From: Bacteroidales bacterium
Lineage (GTDB): Bacteria > Bacteroidota > Bacteroidia > Bacteroidales > Marinilabiliaceae
Assembly (NCBI GenBank): GCA_024401295.1
Contig: JAKSLG010000005.1
Coordinates: 1 to 64,000 of the forward strand
Direction: 5' to 3'
DNA length: 64,000 bases
A program made the position numbers and the translations under genes. How positions within the stretch are numbered: the stretch's first letter is position 1; every line of letters begins with the position of its first letter. Positions 46,626 to 55,533 of the stretch are shown here, one piece after another. The notes beneath the pieces were generated by a model. The model made no database searches. It had not been told where the DNA came from and worked only from the letters and a program-made list of their open reading frames with translations.

Positions 46626-49600
46626 TTATCGATAGACGTTGTTGAGAAAATCGACGCAGTTGTAATATGGATTTTCTGGCGTATCGTATTCCTTGCGGAT
46701 TTCGTCGTACTGCTGTCTGAAATAGTTCGCAGTGGCACGAGCCATAGCTTTATATTCATGTCGGTCAATAGATTCGCCATTCACTGTCCACGCATCATTT
46801 TCAATTGTCAATCGAGGCAGGAATTTATTGACGAGCCATCCATCTTTGATATTGAATGGCTGCATTTTTGAAGCGACCATGCCATTTCCGAAAATAACCA
46901 TTGGCGAAATGTCGAGACCGAGCTGCTCAGCAAGGAAGAATGCTCCATTGTGGAATCGATGAATCTGGCCATCCACGCTACGAGTTCCCTCCGGGAAGAC
47001 AACGATTGAATAGCCGTCAGCGACAAGAGGTCGCATTTTTTCAACCATATTAGCCCATCCATCTTCAACATTATAAGAGTCACAATAACGAGTCAGAATG
47101 CCAAATATCGGTGAATTGGCCGCCCACGATTTCGTTATGCAGACAATCTTTGGCGACAATGCCAAGACATTGATTATATCGACAAAAGACTGGTGATTGG
47201 CAATGATGACACTCGGATGCTCAAGGTCGATTTCCCCAATGCGTGTCTGTGGAAATATCCGTCCGATAACGCGAAAAAAGAAATTCATATAACTATACGT
47301 ACCCGAATGAGCAATACGCTTTTTCGTTGACAATTTGAATGGCAGAATCAAGATGGCGCCAAGAACGATATAGCCCAAAATGCAACCAAAGAGGAACATG
47401 GAATAGAAAAATGCTGAACGCATCAACGTGAACAAAGTGTACGGATGTCCTTTCTTTGAGGCATTTGTGACAAGGATGCGGAAGAGTATCGGCTGAACCG
47501 TGTATGATGTCAGAATGACCGCAACAAGGCCAAAAATGCTCAGCATTCCGATAGACTTACAACCCGGATGCTCGGCAAAAACCTGCACTCCGAGGCCGAC
47601 AAAAATCGCAAATGCAGAGAGCGCAATGGCCGTTTTATGAGAGTTCAGTATCTCCTTTCCATTTCGATATTTCTCCAGAAGTCCGTCCATGATGAAGATG
47701 CTGAAATCATCACCAACGCCAAAGATGAATGTCGAGAGAATGATGTTGACAATATTGAATTCTATGCCGAAGATGGCCATCAGCCCCAATATGATGACCC
47801 AACTTATGCACATCGGGAGGAACGTCAAAAGGAAAAGTTCGATGCGTCCATACGAGATAAACAACACGAGTCCGACAAGAATCGAGCTGACAGCAAGAAT
47901 GAAGTTGAAATTGTCAACAATACCTTGCGTTGCCTTGCGCACGAAATAGCCCATGTCGGCAACAACGGCATTGCGGCTTTCGTCGAAACGCTGCATGACA
48001 TAATCCTTTTTGTCATCATGTACTGCAATGTTCGCATAGAGCATGTAATGACCATCACGATTCGAAATCCACTGCTTAAGCAAAGCCGATTTCTCGATTT
48101 CTACATCCGTAGGCTGCGATGGGGAATAATCCTTGGTAACAATCTGACAGAAAGAATCAAAGGCATCCGAACGGAATCCATTTTGCTGTCCATATTTTTC
48201 GACGTCGGCAAGAACCTGTTTCTTCTTATCGGAAGTCCAAAAGGCATTCCATCTGTCGATTCGTTTCTGCTGGACCTCATCGGCAACAAGGAAATCAGGC
48301 GCTATCGACGAATATTCTACAAGTCCTTCATCACGCAAGCTATCGGCTTTTTCGGCAAGACGAACACTATTTGCCGCCAGTTGCGACACGCTTTCGCCGG
48401 TTGCCACAATCGTCGAATGATGAAGCGTATCAATCTGCAGGATATTCTCCATCTTCGATTTCGAAGTCTCAATCCAGTCATCGCCACGATAGTTGAGATT
48501 GTTCATATCCGCTTCAAAACGGACATCGGTAAAGAAGAAAAATCCGACAACCGTAAGGACAACTATTGAGCCGACAAGCCACTTGTTCGACGCATAATCA
48601 TAGCTTGAGATACGCTGAATAAGCTTCATCGTGCGGCTATGGCCGTCCTCTTCCGTCACAATAAAATGCGGAAGGAATATCATGCAGAACAGGAGCGTCC
48701 CGACGAGGGTCATCGAGGCAAAAAGTCCGAGATCCTGAAGGATTTTCGAATCAGTAAACATCAATGCTAGAAAGGCACCAATCGTCGTAATGCTGCCTAC
48801 CGTCATCGGATATGCCATATCCTCAATGAGCTGTTCTGTTGAACCGGAGTGGAGGCTATGTGTCAGCATGTGAATCGAATAGCTCATGGCAAGGCCAAGC
48901 ACTGTGGCACCTGCACCAATCGAAATGAGCGAGAGTTCCTTGCCCAGCAAACCGATGATTGCGAAGGCAAAAAGGCCGCCAAAGAGCACAGGGAGCATAA
49001 TGATCAAAACAGAGCGTTTGCGACGGAATGCGAGCAAGAACACCAACGCCGTGATTATCAATGCGATGCTGACGGTTATTGTCTCATCTTTTTTCACCTG
49101 AGACGAATTGCTTACGGCCACTATCGGTGCTCCATAAGCATATATCTTTGTATTGGTATGCTGAGCAATATTCTCAGAAGCCGAACGAATATGCTTGACA
49201 AGTTGCTCATTATCACCAGTATTACCAAAATCATTACCGACATTCACGAACATGACAACCGTCGAATGGTCATGGCTAACGAGGCTGCCTTCAAACATAT
49301 CAAGCTGCGCGTCTGTGCCAAACTTCTGGAGCCTCATCAGGGCATTTCCGGCAATGCCAATCGGATCACTTGGCAATATCATCGTCAAGCCCGTACTCAT
49401 TGGGCTGAGCATCATTTCGGCATTCTGCGCCATGCGATTTCCAATGGCCTCCGATGATGTCAGACTGTCCAATTCATCATAATCGCTATCGGTCATCAAT
49501 ACCGGCAAACGATTGAAGAGGTCCTGCATAACCTCCTCGGCCACAGAATCATCATAGAACAAATCGATTGTAGCGACATCGCCAATCAACATGTCAAGTG

Positions 49601-49880
49601 TGTCGGCAAGCTCTGTTGCCGCATCGATAAGCTCATATATATCATCGGAATCTTCTTCGCCATGCGAAACCATGACGGCAATCTTGTCCATTGCCTTCAT
49701 GTTGCTCATGACAAAATCCGTCTCGTCATCGCTCGAAGGGAAAAAACTCGAAATATTCTCGTCGAGCCTCACTCGTGATGCGGCAATGGCAGCAACGGCC
49801 ACGACAACAACAAGCGACAGCCACATAAGCCATTGCCTGTCACAAAAAAAGCGATATATCGAGAGGAAAAACTTCTTCAT
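46626..49880 (-). CDS. MMPL/RND transporter fused to a PlsC-type acyltransferase
   Basis: A 1084-aa inner-membrane protein. Residues about 1-800 form an MMPL-type exporter: one transmembrane helix near the start, a periplasmic domain, six helices around 240-420, a second periplasmic domain, and helices around 640-800. After a further membrane segment (near 810) a glycerolipid acyltransferase domain begins. Its HX4D motif is in ANHQSFVDIIN and its phosphate-binding motif is FPEGTRS. The fusion implies that acylation and export of a lipid are coupled. Its start overlaps the glycosyltransferase stop (ATGA). Exporters and acyltransferases of these types occur together in aryl polyene and flexirubin clusters. 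Confidence 0.88.
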   Translation of the reverse strand: MKKFFLSIYRFFCDRQWLMWLSLVVVVAVAAIAASRVRLDENISSFFPSSDDETDFVMSNMKAMDKIAVMVSHGEEDSDDIYELIDAATELADTLDMLIGDVATIDLFYDDSVAEEVMQDLFNRLPVLMTDSDYDELDSLTSSEAIGNRMAQNAEMMLSPMSTGLTMILPSDPIGIAGNALMRLQKFGTDAQLDMFEGSLVSHDHSTVVMFVNVGNDFGNTGDNEQLVKHIRSASENIAQHTNTKIYAYGAPIVAVSNSSQVKKDETITVSIALIITALVFLLAFRRKRSVLIIMLPVLFGGLFAFAIIGLLGKELSLISIGAGATVLGLAMSYSIHMLTHSLHSGSTEQLIEDMAYPMTVGSITTIGAFLALMFTDSKILQDLGLFASMTLVGTLLFCMIFLPHFIVTEEDGHSRTMKLIQRISSYDYASNKWLVGSIVVLTVVGFFFFTDVRFEADMNNLNYRGDDWIETSKSKMENILQIDTLHHSTIVATGESVSQLAANSVRLAEKADSLRDEGLVEYSSIAPDFLVADEVQQKRIDRWNAFWTSDKKKQVLADVEKYGQQNGFRSDAFDSFCQIVTKDYSPSQPTDVEIEKSALLKQWISNRDGHYMLYANIAVHDDKKDYVMQRFDESRNAVVADMGYFVRKATQGIVDNFNFILAVSSILVGLVLFISYGRIELFLLTFLPMCISWVIILGLMAIFGIEFNIVNIILSTFIFGVGDDFSIFIMDGLLEKYRNGKEILNSHKTAIALSAFAIFVGLGVQVFAEHPGCKSIGMLSIFGLVAVILTSYTVQPILFRILVTNASKKGHPYTLFTLMRSAFFYSMFLFGCILGYIVLGAILILPFKLSTKKRIAHSGTYSYMNFFFRVIGRIFPQTRIGEIDLEHPSVIIANHQSFVDIINVLALSPKIVCITKSWAANSPIFGILTRYCDSYNVEDGWANMVEKMRPLVADGYSIVVFPEGTRSVDGQIHRFHNGAFFLAEQLGLDISPMVIFGNGMVASKMQPFNIKDGWLVNKFLPRLTIENDAWTVNGESIDRHEYKAMARATANYFRQQYDEIRKEYDTPENPYYNCVDFLNNVYR

Positions 49881-51025
49881 TTACGGAATATCTTAATCAG
49901 TCCCCACGCGATAATTCCGAAGGCAAATCCAAAAAACAAGGCCAAAGGAATGGCACCAACCACATATTGCAGAAAATCGCTCATCGCGTTTTCTATCGTA
50001 AGATTGTCCATGTCGAGAGACGTCTCGCGACCGAGAATCATACCGCCAAGACTTATTCCGCCATACAAAATGAAAGGGATGAAAGGCGGGAGACTGACAT
50101 TCGAAAATGCCAGAACGACGATTTTGTTGAGTTTCAAAAGATGCGCTATGGCCAATGCCGTTATCATCTGAAAACCCCATATCGGCATCATACCCATTGC
50201 CGTGCCGACACCTACGGCACAAGCCATGCGCTCCGCACTTTCTGTCGAATGGATCAACGTCCGGTCTATCCATCGAGCAAAGCATTTAGGATAGAAATAG
50301 AAGAGAGCGCATATAACCAGGACGGTGTTGAGAATGCTGATTCGCGTAAAATCGCGCAACGGGCGGAAATGCGAAACCCGATCTTCCGGATAAACGACAT
50401 GAATAGGCACATTCATGACTTTCACATCGCGCCAAGCCATGCGCACAATCGACTCGACCTCGAATTCATAGCGAGGCGTAAAGAAATGCATTCCCTGCAT
50501 TTTCTGCAATGGATAGAGGCGATAGCCACTCTGCGTATCGGCAAGACGCTGGAATGTCTCAACGAGAAACCAAAAGTTCGAAAACTTGTTGGCAAAGGTA
50601 TTCTTGCCAGGCATTCCATCAGCATTCAGGTTACGGGCACCGATTATCATTGCATCAGGATTACTCTCTGCACACTCGACGAGTACAGGAAGATCGCTTG
50701 CAAAATGTTGTCCATCGGAGTCCATCGTAATGGCTCGTTCAAAACCCATCTCCGATGCCTTCTTGAGAGCAGTCTTGAGCGCATAGCCCTTGCCCCTATT
50801 CTGTCCATCGGGATATTCTATCAGAGTGAGACGTCCTTCCGCGGCAATTTCTGTAAGTATGTCGTGCGTATTGTCCGTCGAACCATCGTTGACCACCAGA
50901 ACATCGTCAGTCCATGTCATCACATCGCGCACGACATCAGCTATCGTCTTCCCATTATTGTACGTAGGCAAGACGACGCAGCAACGCAACGATGCAAGTT
51001 TCTGACGACACTCTTCTCTGTTCAC
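49877..51025 (-). CDS. GT2 glycosyltransferase with DUF2062 membrane domain
   Basis: A 382-aa protein. Residues about 12-235 form a GT-A domain of dolichol-phosphate-mannose-synthase type: VVLPTYNNGKTIADVV, VVNDGSTDNTHDIL and the metal-binding ITMDSDGQH. The C-terminal third is a DUF2062 domain with transmembrane helices (GVGTAMGMMPIWGFQMITAL and later AIPLALFFGFAFGIIAWGLI). It probably transfers a sugar to a lipid or polyene head group at the inner membrane. Overlap with the MMPL-PlsC gene and a 6-base gap to the dehydratase gene show strict cotranscription. Confidence 0.87.
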   Translation of the reverse strand: MNREECRQKLASLRCCVVLPTYNNGKTIADVVRDVMTWTDDVLVVNDGSTDNTHDILTEIAAEGRLTLIEYPDGQNRGKGYALKTALKKASEMGFERAITMDSDGQHFASDLPVLVECAESNPDAMIIGARNLNADGMPGKNTFANKFSNFWFLVETFQRLADTQSGYRLYPLQKMQGMHFFTPRYEFEVESIVRMAWRDVKVMNVPIHVVYPEDRVSHFRPLRDFTRISILNTVLVICALFYFYPKCFARWIDRTLIHSTESAERMACAVGVGTAMGMMPIWGFQMITALAIAHLLKLNKIVVLAFSNVSLPPFIPFILYGGISLGGMILGRETSLDMDNLTIENAMSDFLQYVVGAIPLALFFGFAFGIIAWGLIKIFRK

Positions 51026-51031
51026 GACAAA

Positions 51032-51373
51032 TCAGTTGAGGGTTCCCTTCATTTTCATCAGCAATTCGCCATCGGCTGAGGCAATTTCGCCGCTCACCGT
51101 CTTGTCTGCACAAGTCAGATTGACAGTCAACGGGCGGCCGTTTGGAATAATTGGCTGAAGATATTTAATCTCCTTGACGCTGCCAAAATACGACTCATAG
51201 CCGAGCATCTTCTCCGCACAGCGGCGCACCATCAACAGGCTGACTACGCCAGGCAGCACCGGATTGTTTGGAAAATGGCCGTCGAACACACGATGGCTAC
51301 CGTCAATCTCTACGGAGAACTGTGCACCAGACTCTGTTGTCTGCATGCTCTTTATGCTGAAAATTGTATTCAT
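51032..51373 (-). CDS. FabZ-like hotdog dehydratase
   Basis: A 113-aa hotdog-fold protein with the active-site region RVFDGHFPNNPVLPGVVSLL (catalytic His in GHFP), as in 3-hydroxyacyl-ACP dehydratases. It is shorter than housekeeping FabZ (about 145 aa) and resembles the dehydratase-like proteins of aryl polyene clusters. No acyl carrier protein or ketosynthase gene lies in the window, so its carrier is encoded elsewhere or it has another thioester substrate. Confidence 0.8.
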   Translation of the reverse strand: MNTIFSIKSMQTTESGAQFSVEIDGSHRVFDGHFPNNPVLPGVVSLLMVRRCAEKMLGYESYFGSVKEIKYLQPIIPNGRPLTVNLTCADKTVSGEIASADGELLMKMKGTLN

Positions 51374-51383
51374 ATCTTTGTGT

Positions 51384-51986
51384 TTATTTCATTTCGATGT
51401 TTGAATAGCGATACTCCGAATAGTCGCCAGAGCCCTCTTCGAGTCTCATCATGCGCAACGAATTGTCTGCATTGCTGAATCGGAGTACAATCTGACGCAT
51501 GAATTTACGAACGCGGGCATTGCGAGGTTCTATGACAATCGTAAAAAGATCGCCAGTCGAAAAACAGCGCATCTCATTGTGATTGCCCAAAGCATCAAAA
51601 TTACCAGTCAAACAAGCTGTTATCATGTTAAGAAGCTGGGCTGCCGCAGGATTCTTCGAAGCATTCACCGACGTCGTCTTACCAGCCGTCGTAACGCTAA
51701 ACACTCCTGCCTTCATGGCTATGCCACTACCCTTCGGCTCGTCAAAATCAAGAGTCAGGCTTTCGCCAGCCTTGCTATATGCCATGCGGCCCTTGCCATG
51801 CTGCTCCGCAGCAAGCATCTTCACGCTTTTCGTCATATCAAAATCGGCCTTGATTTGCTCCAAAGCCGAGTTAGCACTCTTCAACTGTGCAAGGCGTGCA
51901 GACGCATCAGCCATTGCCTCGCCCCATTGTTGGGCATTGGCAACAGACGCGAACAACACCATCATCAAAAGCGCCAGATGCTTCAT
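51384..51986 (-). CDS. LolA-like periplasmic lipid or lipoprotein carrier
   Basis: A 200-aa exported protein (start MKHLALLMMV at 51986; signal cleavage at ANAQ). The pattern of strands (IKADFDMTKSVKMLAAEQHG, GRMAYSKAGESLTLDFDEPK) and a C-terminal half with PRNARVRKFMRQIVLRFS fits the LolA half-barrel. LolA-like proteins of this variety accompany MMPL exporters and acyl-processing enzymes in polyene pigment clusters, where they may carry lipid across the periplasm. It is therefore probably not the housekeeping LolA. Confidence 0.72.
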   Translation of the reverse strand: MKHLALLMMVLFASVANAQQWGEAMADASARLAQLKSANSALEQIKADFDMTKSVKMLAAEQHGKGRMAYSKAGESLTLDFDEPKGSGIAMKAGVFSVTTAGKTTSVNASKNPAAAQLLNMITACLTGNFDALGNHNEMRCFSTGDLFTIVIEPRNARVRKFMRQIVLRFSNADNSLRMMRLEEGSGDYSEYRYSNIEMK

Positions 51987-51997
51987 AAACAACATTT

Positions 51998-52804
51998 TTA
52001 TTTATTCTCGTCAGGCGATTCGCCAATCTCATATACGAGACCCGCCTCGAAACGGCTGGCATGCATGACTCGAATATGATCCGTAAACTCCTCAAATGCC
52101 TTTTTCGCTATCAGCGGATGATTGTTATCCGCACTCAAATGCGACAGTATCAGCGTGTGCAGATGCGGAGGATTGACCTCACGGACAATGGCTGCAGCCT
52201 GAACATTCGACAGATGCCCCCGGTCCGAAGCCACTCGCTCCTTCAGATATTGCGGATACTTGCCCTTCCAAAGCATCTCCTCGTCATAATTCGATTCGAG
52301 GAACGCCGCATGGCAAAGTGCAAGATGCTTGCGTAAACCCTCACACGAACAACCGATATCCGTAAACACGCCTATACTGATGCCGTGAGCCTCAACGCGA
52401 AAACTGCAAGGCTGCTCAACATCGTGAGACTTCTCGAAGCAATATACAGTAAACGGGCCAATCTTTGTCTCGCTGTCATAATTTATTGCAATCGCTGGCT
52501 TCTGAGGCAAATAAAACTGTCGGCTTTTTGCGGCCGTTCCCGCTGTCATATATGAATCCACCCCATATTTTTCACAAAAAGACCGCAAACCACGTATGTG
52601 ATCGGAATGTTCATGCGTTACAAAAACCGCCTTCACATTCCGCAAGTCAATCTTCTGCCTCTTTGCGCGTATGCTAATCTGCCTGCAGCTCAGTCCGCAA
52701 TCCACAAGAATTGCCTGACCGTCAGCCTCAATATAATAGGCGTTGCCGTTGCTCCCCGATGCCAAAGAACATATCTTTACTTTTTTGCATTCAGCTTGAT
52801 TCAT
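51998..52804 (-). CDS. Metallo-beta-lactamase-fold hydrolase (YycJ/WalJ-like)
   Basis: A 268-aa hydrolase with the two-zinc motif THEHSDHIRG near residue 65, the N-terminal ICSLASGSNGNAYYIEADGQ strand typical of the YycJ group, and HLSNVQAAAIVREVNPPHLH near the C-terminus. Relatives act as 5'-3' nucleases or in DNA repair; the function here is unproven. It is followed 11 bases later by the LolA-like gene, so it heads this part of the operon. A TAAATTTG -7-like box lies upstream without a clear -33 box. Confidence 0.85.
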   Translation of the reverse strand: MNQAECKKVKICSLASGSNGNAYYIEADGQAILVDCGLSCRQISIRAKRQKIDLRNVKAVFVTHEHSDHIRGLRSFCEKYGVDSYMTAGTAAKSRQFYLPQKPAIAINYDSETKIGPFTVYCFEKSHDVEQPCSFRVEAHGISIGVFTDIGCSCEGLRKHLALCHAAFLESNYDEEMLWKGKYPQYLKERVASDRGHLSNVQAAAIVREVNPPHLHTLILSHLSADNNHPLIAKKAFEEFTDHIRVMHASRFEAGLVYEIGESPDENK

Positions 52805-52885
52805 GTCTATTCCAAAAATACTGGTGCAAATTTAACAAAAATCGAACCGAACTGCGAGAAAATAGCAGACATTCATTGACAAAGG

Positions 52886-53119
52886 TCAAAATTTATCGGC
52901 TTCATCCGCATTTTCCTCATCAGAATATTCAAGGATATCTCCTGGCTGACAATTCAATGCCTTGCATATAGCATCCAACGTGCTGAAGCGTATCGCCTTG
53001 GCCTTGCCAGTCTTGAGAACTGACAGATTGACAGGAGTTATGCCCACCTTTTCTGCCAATTCCTGCGACGACATTTTTCTCTTGGCCAACATCACATCTA
53101 CGTTAACTATTATAGCCAT
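52886..53119 (-). CDS. Small XRE-family (YozG-like) transcriptional regulator
   Basis: A 77-aa helix-turn-helix protein: MLAKRKMSSQELAEKVGITP, VNLSVLKTGKAKAIRFSTLD and CKALNCQPGDILEYSDEENA. It is of the short Cro/C1 type usually paired with a DUF2975 membrane protein, as here (gap 11 bases). It is the probable ligand of the two identical palindromes upstream of the pair. Confidence 0.88.
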   Translation of the reverse strand: MAIIVNVDVMLAKRKMSSQELAEKVGITPVNLSVLKTGKAKAIRFSTLDAICKALNCQPGDILEYSDEENADEADKF

Positions 53120-53130
53120 ATTCTCTGTTT

Positions 53131-53892
53131 CTAAATTGTCAAATCCTGATCTTCCTTCAAATCCTTACCCATCAAGAAAATCTGCGACAAGAGCATGAGA
53201 CCTGTGCCGAGAAGCAACTCCGTCTTTGATATTACGCCGAATGTCACTTGATAGTCATGGAAGCCATAGTTGCTTGAGACATATAGGTAAAATACGACCT
53301 GCAAGAGAAGACGGACAAAAAACATCACAGCAAAAAACTTTCCAACCGTCTCAATATTCTTGATTACTTCAGACACAAAGATGTTGTTTCTCCTGATGTT
53401 GCGAAGCGTGCGAATCACCAGAATCACAATCCATCCATAGCATGAAAGCGTAGCCATGCCCAATACGACAATCGCAATGAGAGTCCATGTCGGCAATGCA
53501 CCTGCGCCAAAGACAAGAGTCGCTTCATTGATGATCAGTTCGCCCTGTTCACTGTCGTTGTATATTCTTATGAAGCTGTTGTCATCAACTTCATGATTGC
53601 AACGACGAAGCGAAACGTTCTGCGTAAATACCAAATTCTGATTGGAACGGCTATCGGAACCGAACGTTGCACCAGTAGTCAAAAATACCCGTTCGAGATT
53701 GTTGACGTGAGCGGTTGAATCGACAGTCGAAACGACTTCCATCTTGAAATCCTTGTCGTCAAAATGCGAATGCTTATCAAATATGATGTGGACCGGTGAT
53801 AATGTATCCTCCGGAGTGAATGTAGCCACAACAAATGAGACCACAATCGACAGAAAGAAGAATCTTGTGTAAGTGTTCAGTTTCTTATTCAT
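53131..53892 (-). CDS. DUF2975 membrane protein
   Basis: A 253-aa protein with four hydrophobic segments (about 8-25, 135-160, 182-205 and 222-242) and an insert of about 100 mainly extracytoplasmic residues after the first. The NIRRNNIFVSEVIKNIETVG segment is typical of DUF2975, which occurs with small XRE regulators in Firmicutes and Bacteroidota. The role is unknown, possibly sensing for the partner regulator. It is the first gene of the pair. Confidence 0.75.
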   Translation of the reverse strand: MNKKLNTYTRFFFLSIVVSFVVATFTPEDTLSPVHIIFDKHSHFDDKDFKMEVVSTVDSTAHVNNLERVFLTTGATFGSDSRSNQNLVFTQNVSLRRCNHEVDDNSFIRIYNDSEQGELIINEATLVFGAGALPTWTLIAIVVLGMATLSCYGWIVILVIRTLRNIRRNNIFVSEVIKNIETVGKFFAVMFFVRLLLQVVFYLYVSSNYGFHDYQVTFGVISKTELLLGTGLMLLSQIFLMGKDLKEDQDLTI

Positions 53893-53918
53893 AACTTTAA
53901 TGTATTAGAATTAATAAT

Positions 53919-53999
53919 TATCGTTTTTCGATATGCAAAGCTAAAACAGATTTTTTAATCCACCAAATAAAAACATATATTTTTTATCGTTTTTCGATA
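53919..53999 (-). promoter_or_regulatory. Promoter and twin operators of the DUF2975-XRE operon
   Basis: The 15-base palindrome TATCGTTTTTCGATA occurs at 53919-53933 and identically at 53985-53999. Between them, on the minus strand, lie TTTG (53967-53964), N20 and TAGCTTTG (53943-53936). One operator therefore covers the transcription start and the other lies just upstream of the -33 box, a classic autorepression layout. Confidence 0.75.
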
Positions 54000-54084
54000 A
54001 TTATTTATCCCAGCAGATAAAACACAGGGAGTTAATGCAAAAACAAGCAACGGAATCATAGAGACTTATCACAATTCGCCGATT

Positions 54085-54115
54085 TTTGCAGATATAAAAA
54101 AAAGAGATACATTTG
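54085..54115 (+). promoter_or_regulatory. Promoter of the methyltransferase/DUF262-HNH operon
   Basis: TTTG (54085-54088), N19, TACATTTG (54108-54115), an exact consensus match. The predicted start near 54122 leaves a leader of about 290 bases before the ATG at 54415. Confidence 0.75.
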
Positions 54116-54156
54116 CGAAAAAGAAAAACAGACATAATTTATAACATACAGCATTA

Positions 54157-54358
54157 GCTATTATTCGCGTTCGAAACAAAAGCCTAGGAAACTGTTGTTT
54201 TCAAGAACATCGGGATAAGCTAATTCACGAGTAGCATCTCTTGGGGTGATTGCTCGTTATACCTCGTATCGTTAATGCTCGCACCGCTTGGTGTGGGCTA
54301 TCTTCTATGAGGTATAACGGGGTTCTTCCTAGGCTCCTCGTGAACGCGGTAGAATGGC
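54157..54358 (+). ncRNA. Highly structured leader or non-coding RNA
   Basis: Nested complementary arms: CGCGTTC (54166-54172) with GAACGCG (54342-54348); AGCCTAGGAA (54181-54190) with TTCCTAGGCT (54326-54335); AAGAAC (54203-54208) with GTTCTT (54322-54327); CGTTATACCTC (54255-54265) with GAGGTATAACG (54309-54319). Inside is a nine-pair stem GCTCGCACC / GGTGTGGGC with a 4-base loop. Weak pairing outside the first stem suggests the fold extends to 54157-54358. No open reading frame fits. It matches no RNA family I recognise. Confidence 0.55.
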
Positions 54359-54387
54359 TCACGCCTTTCTTTTTGCCCGATAGCGAT

Positions 54388-54410
54388 TGATAGTTGTGCA
54401 AAAACTATCA
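54388..54410 (+). promoter_or_regulatory. Hairpin or operator just before the methyltransferase start
   Basis: TGATAGTT / AACTATCA, 8-base arms with a 7-base loop, ends 4 bases before the ATG. It could mask the ribosome-binding region or bind a regulator. Confidence 0.5.
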
Positions 54411-54414
54411 GTCT

Positions 54415-55512
54415 ATGGCAGGGAATAAAAACCTTCATGCAGCCAACAAAGCCAAGCAGGATGAGTTCTATACCCAGTTGGGTGATATAGAAAACGAACT
54501 GAGGCACTATCGCAAGCATTTTCAGGGTAAGACTGTATTCTGTAATTGCGATGACCCATACGAGAGTAATTTCTTCAAGTATTTTGCTATGAACTTCAAC
54601 CAGCTTGGTTTGAAAAAACTTATTGCAACTTGTTATGACGGGTCTCCTGTGGCAAGTAGCCAGTTGTCGCTGTTCGATAACGAAGAAGAAAAAACAGAAC
54701 GAACAAGAGTGCCACACAAGATTGTCATTAACGAAGTTACTGACGTCAACGGCGATGGTGCTATCGATTTGGCTGATGTAGAGTGGCTAATAAAAAACGA
54801 CAAGAATGTATTGACGCGACTGGAAGGGAATGGTGATTTTCGTAGTGATGAATGTGTGGAGTTGCTGAAAGAAGCAGATATAGTGGTCACTAATCCTCCG
54901 TTTTCGCTTTTTAGAGAATACATTGCACAACTGATAGAGTACAAAAAGCAGTTCCTGATAGTCGGAAATCAAAATGCAATCACATACAAAGAGGTTTTCA
55001 AACTAATAAAGTCCAATGAGGTTTGGATGGGTTATAAATGTGGACACACTTTGTTTGAAGTGCCGCAGAGTTATTCAATTCCAGACTTTTATGACAAAAC
55101 AGACAAAAGCAAACTACGGTCAAATGGCTATATCGTAGATGAGAATGGTAAGCTTTGGCGAAATCTGGGAAATATCTGTTGGTTTACTAATCTTGACCAT
55201 AAAAAGCGTCATGAATTCTTAGACTTATTCAAACACTACACTCCTGAAGACTATCCAAAGTACGATAATTACGATGCGATTAATTGTGACTTGGTCGTAA
55301 ATATTCCTGACGATTATGATGGTGTGATTGGTGTTCCGATTTCTTTCTTGGATAAATATAATCCTGAGCAGTTTGAGTTACTTGATGCAAGAGATTTCAC
55401 AAATGTAGAAAGACTTAAAAACAAACAATATGGTTTAATAAAAGACGCAGACGGCGCAATAAATGGGAAACCTAAATACGCTCGCATCCTCATCCGCAAG
55501 AAATCCAATTAG
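54415..55512 (+). CDS. EcoRI-type adenine-specific DNA methyltransferase
   Basis: Predicted N6-adenine methyltransferase of about 365 aa. It has FYTQLGDIENELRHYRKHFQ, FCNCDDPYESNFFKYFAMNF and the catalytic motif IV DIVVTNPPFSLFREY (NPPF), as in the M.EcoRI family. ATG 54415 (MAGNKNLHAANKAK) is preferred over the TTG at 54394. It is followed 21 bases later by a DUF262-HNH nuclease gene and preceded by a structured leader. A modification role in a restriction-modification pair is likely; the recognition sequence is unknown. Confidence 0.85.
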   Translation: MAGNKNLHAANKAKQDEFYTQLGDIENELRHYRKHFQGKTVFCNCDDPYESNFFKYFAMNFNQLGLKKLIATCYDGSPVASSQLSLFDNEEEKTERTRVPHKIVINEVTDVNGDGAIDLADVEWLIKNDKNVLTRLEGNGDFRSDECVELLKEADIVVTNPPFSLFREYIAQLIEYKKQFLIVGNQNAITYKEVFKLIKSNEVWMGYKCGHTLFEVPQSYSIPDFYDKTDKSKLRSNGYIVDENGKLWRNLGNICWFTNLDHKKRHEFLDLFKHYTPEDYPKYDNYDAINCDLVVNIPDDYDGVIGVPISFLDKYNPEQFELLDARDFTNVERLKNKQYGLIKDADGAINGKPKYARILIRKKSN

Positions 55513-55533
55513 TAAACTTAATACCAATAAATT

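Noticed and set aside
54157-54358. Known RNA classes (tmRNA, RNase P RNA, SRP RNA, 6S RNA, HEARO/IscB-associated RNA, group II intron)
   Set aside because: None of the diagnostic conserved motifs of these RNAs was seen, and no IscB or reverse-transcriptase gene is present.
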